NCBI GenBank assembly: GCA_938012815.1
Contig: CALLVV010000013.1
Coordinates: 1 to 33,966, forward strand
DNA from: an uncultured Propionibacteriaceae bacterium
Lineage (GTDB): Bacteria > Actinomycetota > Actinomycetes > Propionibacteriales > Propionibacteriaceae
Length of the DNA: 33,966 bases
Reading direction: 5' to 3'
In this document: in pieces, positions 16,314 to 22,811 of the stretch
Layout of the letters: each line of letters begins with the position of its first letter
Numbering within the stretch: position 1 is the first letter of the stretch
Position numbers and translations under genes: made by a program
Notes under the pieces: generated by a model
Told to the model about the DNA's origin: nothing
The model's input: only the letters and a program-made list of their open reading frames with translations
Databases searched by the model: none

Positions 16314-16372
16314 GGGGTTTTGTCCTGGAAGCACACTGAGACGCTCCTCTCCGCGTCCGGGACAAAAACCCC
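16314..16372. terminator. Imperfect inverted repeat between convergent parB and ddl
   Basis: GGGGTTTTGTCCTGG (16314-16328) pairs with CCGGGACAAAAACCCC (16357-16372) with one indel and one mismatch; the loop is 28 nt. It lies between the ends of convergent parB and the D-Ala-D-Ala ligase gene and has A/T runs in both arms. It could end transcription from both sides, or be a small mobile palindrome. Confidence 0.5.
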
Positions 16373-16417
16373 AGGTGCCAAGTGGTGGTTTCGAGCCGGC
16401 TTCGGAAAAAGACCCCG

Positions 16418-17356
16418 TCAGTGGCCGCGGTGGCGCGCCCGCTCCACGAGGGTGGAGAACACCTCCCCCATGTCGAGACCGGCGGCCTCCAGGGCGAGGG
16501 GCGTCAGCGAGGTGTCCGTCAGGCCGGGTGCCACATTGCTCTCCAGGAACACCGGGACGCCTTCGCGCACGATCATGTCGGTGCGGGAAATGTCGCGGTG
16601 GCCGAGCACCCGGTGGGCGCGGACCGCCAAGTCCCCGGCCGCCTCGAGCACGTCGTCGGGCAGCTCGCCGGGGGTGAGAAAACGGGTGGCCCCTGCGGTG
16701 TAGCGGGACTCGTAGTCGTAGACCCCCGAGGCGGGCCTGATCTCGACGGGTGGCAGCGCGCGCGGGCCGGTGCCGTCCTCGAGGACGGTCACGGACAGTT
16801 CCGTGCCCTCGACGAACTCCTCCACCACCACATCCCTCCCGTAGGCGAAGGCCCCGACAAGGGCCGCCGGCAGGTCGTCCGCGGAATCCACCTTCGTCGT
16901 CCCGAGCGCCGAACCCGACCGGGCGGGTTTCACCATGAGCGGGAACCCGATCCGCTCCCCGAGCGCCGACATCATCGCCTGGGCGCCCAGCTCCCGGAAG
17001 ACGTCGTCGGGCAGTACGACCTGCTGCGGGGTCGCCAGGCCGGCGGCCCCGACCAGCCGCGTCGCCACCGACTTGTCGAAGGTGCGCCGGGAGCTGGCGC
17101 CGTCGCTGCCGACGAAAGGCACCCCCAGCATCCACAGCACCTCCCGCAGTGCGCCATCCTCGCCGAGCTCGCCGTGCAGCACCGGGATGGCGACGGGGCC
17201 CTCGTCCCCGAGCAGCCGAGAGATCAGGTCGGCGTTGACGTCGGTTTCGGTCACCGCGTGGCCCCTCTTCCGGAGCGCCCCCGCCAGGCGCTTCCCGGAG
17301 CGCAACGAAACCTCCCGCTCGTGGCTCAGGCCACCGGCGATCACGAACACGGTCAT
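16418..17356 (-). CDS. ddl: D-alanine--D-alanine ligase
   Basis: A 312-residue ATP-grasp ligase that makes the D-Ala-D-Ala dipeptide of peptidoglycan. The N-terminal motif GGLSHEREVSL carries E15 and LHGELGEDG follows. The ATP site has K143 and S149 in VKPARSGSALG, the tyrosines in VYDYESRY, and metal ligands D and E/N in RTDMIV and LESNVAPGLTDTSL. All residues aligned to the E. coli DdlB catalytic set (E15, S150, Y216, D257, E270, N272) appear kept. The SGSALG box differs from the usual EGSSVG. GAAGGA lies 9 nt before the ATG. It is 27 nt downstream of the aminotransferase gene, so probably co-transcribed. A close D-Ala-D-X ligase cannot be excluded. Confidence 0.88.
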   Translation of the reverse strand: MTVFVIAGGLSHEREVSLRSGKRLAGALRKRGHAVTETDVNADLISRLLGDEGPVAIPVLHGELGEDGALREVLWMLGVPFVGSDGASSRRTFDKSVATRLVGAAGLATPQQVVLPDDVFRELGAQAMMSALGERIGFPLMVKPARSGSALGTTKVDSADDLPAALVGAFAYGRDVVVEEFVEGTELSVTVLEDGTGPRALPPVEIRPASGVYDYESRYTAGATRFLTPGELPDDVLEAAGDLAVRAHRVLGHRDISRTDMIVREGVPVFLESNVAPGLTDTSLTPLALEAAGLDMGEVFSTLVERARHRGH

Positions 17357-17383
17357 GGCATCAGTCCTTCACTCGGGGTGTGG

Positions 17384-18682
17384 TCAGTTCAGGTTCGGTC
17401 CCGGTCCCTTGGTCGGGTTGGCGTGCGACGGGGTGTGCATGCCGAAGGTCCGCAGCATCTCCAACTCGCTCCGCACCACTTGGGCGAATCGCTCCACCCC
17501 CGTCGCGATCCGGTCGGGCGGCGGGAAGCAGTAGGACAGTCGCACGTTGCGGGAACCCTGCCCGTCGGCGAAGAACGCGGGTCCCGGCACGAAGGCCACG
17601 CGGGCGCCGACCCCGCGCGGCAGCATCGCCGATGCGTCCAGCCCCTCGGGCAGCGTCACCCAGACGAAGAACCCACCTGCGGGCCGGGTCCAGGAGCAGC
17701 CTTCGGGCATCTCCCGTTCCAGGGTGGCGAGCATGGCGTCGCGGCGGGCGCGGTACATGTTTCGGAAGACCCCGATCTGGCCGCGCCAGTCGCAGTTCTC
17801 CAGGTAGTTGCTGATCGCGAACTGGGAGAACACCGGAGGGCACAGCGTCGCCGACTCCTGGGCCAGCACCAGGCGCTCCCTCACCCCGTGCGGGGCACAC
17901 ACCCAGCCGACGCGGAATCCCGGAGCGAAGGTCTTGGAGAACGACCCCAGGTAGACCACGTTCGGATCGAGGGAAAGCATCGCCGGGAGCGGGCCGGAAT
18001 CGAGGGTCAGCAGCCCGTAGGGGTTGTCCTCCACCACCAGCACCCCCGCCTCTGCACAGCTCTCGATGACCCGGCGGCGCCGCTCCACGGGCTGCGTCAC
18101 CCCCGACGGGTTGTTGAAGTTCGGGATCGTGTACAGGAACTTGACGTGCCTGCCTTGCTTCTTCAGGTGTTCGGCGGTCTCGGTCAGGGCCTCGGGAATC
18201 AGCCCCTCGGAGTCGCAGGCGATGTGCACCACCTCGGTCTGATAGCTCTGGAAGGTGCCGAGCGCCCCCACGTAGGACGGCGACTCGGCCAGGATCACGT
18301 CCCCCGGGTCGCAGAAGGTGCGGGTGACGAGGTCCAGGCCCTGCTGGGAGCCCGCGGTGATGACGATGTCGTCGGGGTCCGCGACGCTGCCCTCCTCCGC
18401 CATGACCTCGCAGATCTGCTCGCGGATGCGCGGCTCGCCCTGCCCGGAGCCGTACTGCATGACCTGCGTACCGTGCTCGCGGATCATCCGAGCGATGTGG
18501 TCGCTGATCTCGCCCAGGGGCAGGTCCTTGATGTTCGGCATCCCTCCCGCCAGCGACACGATCTCGGGCCGGTTGGCCACGGCGAACAGCGCCCGGACCG
18601 CGGATACCCTGAGCCCCTGAGTGCGGGCGGCGTAGTGTTCGACGAACGGGTCCAGGCGGGTGTCTTGTCGCGCGGCCTTCAT
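17384..18682 (-). CDS. PLP-dependent class I/II aminotransferase
   Basis: A 432-residue fold-type I aminotransferase of the LysN/2-aminoadipate and valine-pyruvate group. Residues numbered from the ATG at 18682 are N191 (PNFNNPSG), D219 and Y222 (VVEDNPYG), the PLP Schiff-base lysine K250 (GSFSKTFAPG) and R257 (FRVGW). The substrate cannot be told from sequence. I choose 18682 because TAACGT lies 7 nt upstream as a leaderless -10 element and no ribosome site is present; a longer frame to 18736 exists. Coupling to ddl suggests a role near D-amino acid or wall precursor supply, but that is only context. Confidence 0.88.
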   Translation of the reverse strand: MKAARQDTRLDPFVEHYAARTQGLRVSAVRALFAVANRPEIVSLAGGMPNIKDLPLGEISDHIARMIREHGTQVMQYGSGQGEPRIREQICEVMAEEGSVADPDDIVITAGSQQGLDLVTRTFCDPGDVILAESPSYVGALGTFQSYQTEVVHIACDSEGLIPEALTETAEHLKKQGRHVKFLYTIPNFNNPSGVTQPVERRRRVIESCAEAGVLVVEDNPYGLLTLDSGPLPAMLSLDPNVVYLGSFSKTFAPGFRVGWVCAPHGVRERLVLAQESATLCPPVFSQFAISNYLENCDWRGQIGVFRNMYRARRDAMLATLEREMPEGCSWTRPAGGFFVWVTLPEGLDASAMLPRGVGARVAFVPGPAFFADGQGSRNVRLSYCFPPPDRIATGVERFAQVVRSELEMLRTFGMHTPSHANPTKGPGPNLN

Positions 18683-18717
18683 CCAGTACACGTTATCCGT
18701 AGGACGATAAGAATGAG

Positions 18718-18793
18718 CGCGGTTGCGCAGCACCAAAGAGCATTTGGAGCGCTCTAAATATTTCTGAGGCCAGTCCAGTGCTGCGCAACCGCG
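18718..18793. repeat. 16-bp perfect inverted repeat flanking a LacI-type operator-like palindrome
   Basis: CGCGGTTGCGCAGCAC (18718-18733) and its exact reverse complement (18778-18793) are 44 nt apart. Between them ATTTGGAGCGCTCTAAAT (18742-18759) is an 18-bp palindrome with one mismatched pair, centred on GAGCGCTC. That centre resembles operators of LacI-family regulators of actinobacteria (such as the CebR site TGGGAGCGCTCCCA). The right arm lies 5 nt from the stop of the upstream gene and the left arm about 35 nt before the aminotransferase start. It may combine a terminator and an operator. Confidence 0.55.
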
Positions 18794-18798
18794 AAAAT

Positions 18799-19629
18799 CT
18801 ACTGCTGCTTCTTGACCGTGTTGTAAGCGGCCTCGATCAGGTCGGCCAAGGTCTCGTTGTTCTGGCCGTCAAGCCCCATGACCATGATGACCGTCTTGTC
18901 GATGACTCGGGTGCACACCGGTTTCTGCTGGCTCTCGTAGATGCCGCACGAGGCGTCGTGAACCGAGGTGATGCTGGTGATGCCGGAATTGGACAGGTAG
19001 GAGTTCAGCTCCGGGGCCGGGCGCTGCAGCAACAGCATGAACTGGGAGGCTCCGTCGGAATAGTTGGATCGCAGGATGGTGCCCGCGCCGCTGGGTGCCG
19101 CCGACTCCTTCACCCCGTCGTTGGCGAAGTTCCCGATCTGCGTCGGCAGTTTCAGGGCCCAGGTCGGCGAGGCGTCCGCGCTCGGCTTTCCGAGCCCGCC
19201 CAGGGCCATGCCCAGCCAGCCCGCGATCACGAGCAGCACCACTGCCGCGACGATCCCCATGACCTTCACGAACTTGGGGATGGGCGGGCTGTTGTGGTGG
19301 CGCGGCGACCTGGCGGGGATTTCGTCCTCGGTGTCGTCCTTCGGAACGTTGTGCCATTCACGGGGTTCCCGGGCGGGCGTTTCCGGCGAGGTGGCCGAGC
19401 GTCGCGCGATCGGTTCCGTGATGCGTTTGAAAACGGTGGTCTTGTCGGGGCTGGCCGGACTGGTGGGGGTTGCTGCGCTGCGACGGGGTTCGGTGAACCT
19501 GGGAGGGGTCGGGACGCTCTCCGCCGTTCGCCTCGGGGCGGGGAACGCCGGTTCCAGGGGTGACTCAGGGCTGCTCGCGCTACGGCGGGGGGGTGAACCC
19601 TCGCCGTAGCGCGGGAAACGATCGGTCAT
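18799..19629 (-). CDS. Single-pass membrane protein coupled to trxA, unknown function
   Basis: A 276-residue protein that I do not recognise. The N-terminal 118 residues are Pro/Arg/Ser-rich and probably disordered in the cytoplasm. One membrane helix spans about 122-144. A 130-residue extracytoplasmic domain follows, with two cysteines (C228 and C239) that could form a disulfide. The ATG overlaps the trxA stop by one base (TGATG), so it is the third gene of the trxB-trxA operon. The coupling to thioredoxin and the paired external cysteines hint at a redox link, but nothing in the sequence proves it. Confidence 0.85.
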   Translation of the reverse strand: MTDRFPRYGEGSPPRRSASSPESPLEPAFPAPRRTAESVPTPPRFTEPRRSAATPTSPASPDKTTVFKRITEPIARRSATSPETPAREPREWHNVPKDDTEDEIPARSPRHHNSPPIPKFVKVMGIVAAVVLLVIAGWLGMALGGLGKPSADASPTWALKLPTQIGNFANDGVKESAAPSGAGTILRSNYSDGASQFMLLLQRPAPELNSYLSNSGITSITSVHDASCGIYESQQKPVCTRVIDKTVIMVMGLDGQNNETLADLIEAAYNTVKKQQ

Positions 19630-19949
19630 CAGACGAGCTCGTCGATGACCTTCTTGAGCGCGTTCTTCGACTTGCCCCCCGATAGAGTTTTCTCCACCTG
19701 CCCGGACTTGTAGAACTCCAGGGTGGGGATGCTGAGGATCCCCTTCTCAGCGGCGAACGCGACCTCGGCGTTGATGTCGAGTTTCACGAATTTCACCCGG
19801 CCCTCGTAGTCGCGGGCCAGTTCCTCGATGATGGGGGCCATCTGTTTGCATGGTCCGCACCACGTGGCCCAGTAGTCCACCACCACCGGTATCGGCGACA
19901 GCAGCACCTCGTCGGCGAAGGTCGCCTCGGTCACATCGACAACGGCCAT
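19629..19949 (-). CDS. trxA: Thioredoxin
   Basis: A 106-residue thioredoxin, the general cytoplasmic disulfide reductase. The active site is W30-C31-G32-P33-C34, the cis-proline is P76 in LSIPTLEF, and the buried D at VDYWATW is replaced only in its neighbour positions as usual. The ATG at 19949 has AAGGAG upstream; the longer open frame to 20036 overlaps trxB and lacks a site. It lies 35 nt after trxB and overlaps the next gene by one base. Confidence 0.97.
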   Translation of the reverse strand: MAVVDVTEATFADEVLLSPIPVVVDYWATWCGPCKQMAPIIEELARDYEGRVKFVKLDINAEVAFAAEKGILSIPTLEFYKSGQVEKTLSGGKSKNALKKVIDELV

Positions 19950-19984
19950 GTTCACACTCCTTGCTCTTTGTGACGAGTTTACGG

Positions 19985-20917
19985 TCACGCCTCGTTCGCG
20001 GCCAGCCAGCGTTCGGCGTCGAGAGCGGCCCGGCACCCGGAACCGGCTGCCGTGATGGCCTGGCGGTAGGTGTGGTCCACCAGGTCACCGCAGGCGAACA
20101 CACCGGAAAGGTTCGTGGCCTGGGAACCGGCGACGACCTTCACGTAGCCCGCCCCATCGAGCTCCACCTGCCCCTTGACCAGAGCGCTGCGCGGGTCGTG
20201 GCCGATGGCGACGAACACCCCGGAGACCTCCAGCCGGCGGGTTTCCCCCGTCGCGGTGTCGCGCAGGGTGACGGATTCCACTCGCGCATCCCCGTTGATG
20301 GATTCCACCACCGAGTTCCACGCGAAGTCCAGCTTCGGGTCCTTCTCGGCGCGGGAGGCCATGGCCTTCGAGGCGCGCAGCTCATCGCGCCGGTGCACGA
20401 GGGTGACGCGGGAGGCGAAACGGGTCAGGAAGGTGGCCTCCTCCACCGCGGAGTCCCCGCCGCCGATCACGGCTATGGGCTTGTCGCGGAAGAAGGCACC
20501 GTCGCAGGTGGCGCACCAGGATACGCCGTGGCCCGAGAGCCGCTCCTCCCCGTCGACGCCCAGCTTGCGGTACCCGGACCCCATGGCCAGGATCACCGCT
20601 TTTGCCTCCCAGACCTTGCCAGCGGAGTCAGTGACCCTCTTGACCTCGCCCGTCAGATCGACGGCCTCGACGTCATCGGTAATCAGCCGCGCCCCGAACC
20701 TCTCCGCCTGGGCACGCATCTGGCCCATCAGGTCAGGGCCCATCACGCCGTCGGGGAACCCGGGGAAGTTCTCCACCTCAGTGGTGTTCATCAGCGCGCC
20801 GCCGCTGTCGAGGGCGCCCTCGAACACGATGGGTTTCAGCGCGGCGCGGGCCGCATAGATGGCCGCGGTGTATCCGGCCGGGCCGGAGCCGATGATGATG
20901 AGCTCGTGGACGGTCAT
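19985..20917 (-). CDS. trxB: Thioredoxin reductase
   Basis: A 310-residue NADPH-dependent flavoprotein that reduces thioredoxin. It has the FAD-binding GSGPAGYTAA (10-19), the redox pair C135-A-T-C138, the NADPH motif GGGDSAVEEA (152-161) with HRRDELRAS (175-183), and the C-terminal FAD motif GVFACGDL. Length is normal for low-molecular-weight TrxB. The ATG at 20917 is preceded by GAGGGGAA. It heads an operon with trxA and a membrane protein, and is divergent from a TetR gene across 133 nt. Confidence 0.97.
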   Translation of the reverse strand: MTVHELIIIGSGPAGYTAAIYAARAALKPIVFEGALDSGGALMNTTEVENFPGFPDGVMGPDLMGQMRAQAERFGARLITDDVEAVDLTGEVKRVTDSAGKVWEAKAVILAMGSGYRKLGVDGEERLSGHGVSWCATCDGAFFRDKPIAVIGGGDSAVEEATFLTRFASRVTLVHRRDELRASKAMASRAEKDPKLDFAWNSVVESINGDARVESVTLRDTATGETRRLEVSGVFVAIGHDPRSALVKGQVELDGAGYVKVVAGSQATNLSGVFACGDLVDHTYRQAITAAGSGCRAALDAERWLAANEA

Positions 20918-20974
20918 GGTTCCCCTCGGGTCGTGGTGCCGATCCAGTGTAGATGGGGCGTCAAGGTGTGGTCA

Positions 20975-21005
20975 GCGAACCGGACCGCTTCTGGTGCGGT
21001 TTCGC
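20975..21005. promoter_or_regulatory. Candidate TetR operator (imperfect dyad)
   Basis: GCGAACCGGACC (20975-20986) and GGTGCGGTTTCGC (20993-21005) form an inverted repeat with one bulge and one mismatch, in the 133-nt gap between divergent trxB and the TetR gene. TAGTAT (21016-21021) downstream could be the -10 of the TetR-azlCD operon. Inferred from symmetry and position. Confidence 0.35.
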
Positions 21006-21050
21006 GACGAAGTCCTAGTATTGGTCGCCAAGGAGTCAGGGAGGAATCGA

Positions 21051-21653
21051 GTGCCGAAGATCGCAGCCCCCACCGTTGCACAGCACCGTACGATGGTTCA
21101 GCGTCGGCTGATCGACGCCGCCGAGGAGATCATGCGCTCCGGCGAGCCCGAGAAGCTGACCGCCGGCGCCGTGACAGCAGCCGCTGGAATTGCCCGCAAC
21201 AGTATTTATCGCTATGTCGACTCAGTGGATGACCTGCGCGGTCTGGTCCTGGCGCGTCACCTGCCTGCCTGGATCGACGCGGTCGCCTCCGAGCTGGAGG
21301 CCGTCGAGGCGCCGGCCGAGCGCATCGTCGTGTGGGTCCGCGCGAACCTGCAGCAGGCGGCCCGCACCGGGCACGGCTGGCTGATGGGGTTGAGCCGCTC
21401 CATCACGCCGTCGCCCGCCACCGCGAAGGTGATGGACGACTCCCACGCCATCATGCGCGACTCGATCGCCCAGGCATGGGCAGCCCTCGTCCAGGACCCG
21501 GCGCAGCTGCGGGTGGCGGCCGGGCTGACCCGTGGCCTGCTGGAGGCAGGATTCCGGCAGCTCGACTCGGGCATGCCCGTCGACGTGGTGGTCGACCTCG
21601 GTGAGAAGGCGGCACGTGGTCTCGTTGCAGGGATCACGGGCGGGGCTCTTTGA
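21051..21653 (+). CDS. TetR/AcrR-family transcriptional regulator
   Basis: A 200-residue regulator. The N-terminal TetR helix-turn-helix spans about 15-62 (AAEEIMRSG, LTAGAVTAAAGIARNSIYRYVDSVDDL). The helical C-terminal ligand-binding domain is not diagnostic. The GTG at 21051 is preceded by GGGAGGAA; earlier in-frame starts run back toward trxB. The stop overlaps the TTG start of azlC (TTGA), so it probably controls its own operon with the azlC and azlD genes, possibly in response to an amino acid. Confidence 0.9.
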   Translation: MPKIAAPTVAQHRTMVQRRLIDAAEEIMRSGEPEKLTAGAVTAAAGIARNSIYRYVDSVDDLRGLVLARHLPAWIDAVASELEAVEAPAERIVVWVRANLQQAARTGHGWLMGLSRSITPSPATAKVMDDSHAIMRDSIAQAWAALVQDPAQLRVAAGLTRGLLEAGFRQLDSGMPVDVVVDLGEKAARGLVAGITGGAL

Positions 21654-22351
21654 CCGCGGAAACCTCCGCCACCTGGCGGATGGCGCTTTCCGTCAGCGTC
21701 GCGACGGGGGCCTACGGGGTGTCCTTCGGGGCATTGGCCGTCGCTGCGGGGCTCGATGTCTGGCAGACGATGGTGTTGAGCCTGCTGATGTACACGGGTG
21801 GGTCGCAGTTCGCCTTCGTCGGGGCATTGGCGGGCGGCGGGCTGCCCGCCACCGGGGCGGCCATGCTCGTCGGGTTGCGCAATGCCGTCTACGTGATGCA
21901 GGTGAACTCGTGGTTTCATCCCCGCTGGGTGCAGCGGATCCTGATGGCGCACTTCACCACCGACGAGTCGACGGCGGTGGCCGCGACCCAGCCGGACCAG
22001 CGGCTGCGGAGGCTGGGTTTCTGGGTCACCGGAGCCGGAGTGTTCGCGCTGTGGAATGCGATGACCCTGGTCGGGGCGCTGCTGGGCAACCTGCTGGGCG
22101 ACCCGAAGGCCTGGGGGCTCGACGGCGCCGCCCTGGCCGCCTTTTGTGGGCTGCTGTGGCCCCGCTTGGTGGCGCGTGATGCGGTGGCTACGGCGATCGC
22201 CGCGGCCGCGGTGACGGTGGCGTTGGTGCCGGTGCTTCCCGCCGGGTTGCCGATCCTGGCGGCCGTCGTGGTCGGCGGTGGTGCCGCCTTGCTTCAGCGT
22301 CAGCGCACCGCCCGCCGGGATCAGTCCTCCAGGGATGAGGGGGTGCGGTGA
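21650..22351 (+). CDS. azlC: Branched-chain amino acid exporter large subunit AzlC
   Basis: A 233-residue membrane protein of the AzlC (BrnF/YgaZ) family, which with AzlD exports branched-chain amino acids or analogues. Recognisable blocks are GAYGVSFGALAVAAGL, LLMYTGGSQFAFVG and LVGLRNAVYVMQVN near the N-terminus, with about seven hydrophobic segments. The likely start is a TTG at 21650 overlapping the TetR stop by 4 nt; the next in-frame ATG (21680) would cut into the first conserved block. The stop overlaps the azlD start. Confidence 0.9.
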   Translation: MTAETSATWRMALSVSVATGAYGVSFGALAVAAGLDVWQTMVLSLLMYTGGSQFAFVGALAGGGLPATGAAMLVGLRNAVYVMQVNSWFHPRWVQRILMAHFTTDESTAVAATQPDQRLRRLGFWVTGAGVFALWNAMTLVGALLGNLLGDPKAWGLDGAALAAFCGLLWPRLVARDAVATAIAAAAVTVALVPVLPAGLPILAAVVVGGGAALLQRQRTARRDQSSRDEGVR

Positions 22352-22659
22352 TGTGGGGCTGGGTGCTGGTCGCGTCGCTGGCGTGTTTCGCGACCAAACT
22401 GGCGGGCCTGCTGGTGCCGCGCCGTCTCCTCGACGACGAACGCACCGTGCTGACCATGGCCGGCATGACCGTCGGGGTGCTGGCCGGGCTGATCGGGATC
22501 TCCACCTTCACCACGGGCAGTGTCGTCACAGTCGACGCGCGGCTGGCGTCGCTGGCGGTCGCGGTGGTGGCCCTGCGGTTGCGTGCCCCGTTCCTGCTGG
22601 TCGTGGTACTGGGTGCGGTGGCGGCCGCTCTGGTGAGGGCCGCGGGAGTGGCGGGGTGA
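22351..22659 (+). CDS. azlD: Branched-chain amino acid exporter small subunit AzlD
   Basis: A 102-residue membrane protein of the AzlD (BrnE/YgaH) family, with about four hydrophobic segments and the family start FATKLAGLLVPRRLL. It is the partner subunit of AzlC. The ATG at 22351 overlaps the azlC stop by one base; a GTG at 22348 directly before it is an equally possible start. Confidence 0.88.
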   Translation: MWGWVLVASLACFATKLAGLLVPRRLLDDERTVLTMAGMTVGVLAGLIGISTFTTGSVVTVDARLASLAVAVVALRLRAPFLLVVVLGAVAAALVRAAGVAG

Positions 22660-22685
22660 AGCCGGGGTGCGCCGCCTCGTCGAGG

Positions 22686-22799
22686 TTTGCTTGCCTTGTG
22701 GTCGTTTGCTTGCGCTGTAGCGCTGGCGTTTGTCCGTAAGGCTGGCGTACCGCAGGTGGGCTGGCGGACGACGGTAGGGCCAGCGAACCGAAGTGGGTT
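22686..22799. repeat. Six degenerate 19-bp tandem repeats
   Basis: Between convergent azlD and the S9 peptidase gene the sequence falls into units of exactly 19 bp starting at 22686, 22705, 22724, 22743, 22762 and 22781. Units 1 and 2 share TTTGCTTGC, and units 3 to 5 share TGGCG at the start and GGC at the end. GCTGGCG recurs at 22722, 22741 and 22760. The units are too diverged for a CRISPR and there are no spacers. It may be a decayed minisatellite or a transcription-ending structure. Confidence 0.55.
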
Positions 22800-22811
22800 T
22801 CGCGGTGCCGG

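Noticed and set aside
16382..18757. 791-codon open frame on the plus strand opposite ddl and the aminotransferase
   Set aside because: It is the antisense shadow of two well-supported genes in GC-rich DNA; its translation is Gly/Arg/His-rich without any family motif.
22686..22799. CRISPR array
   Set aside because: Units are 19 bp, diverged and directly adjacent without spacers, and no cas gene is in the window.
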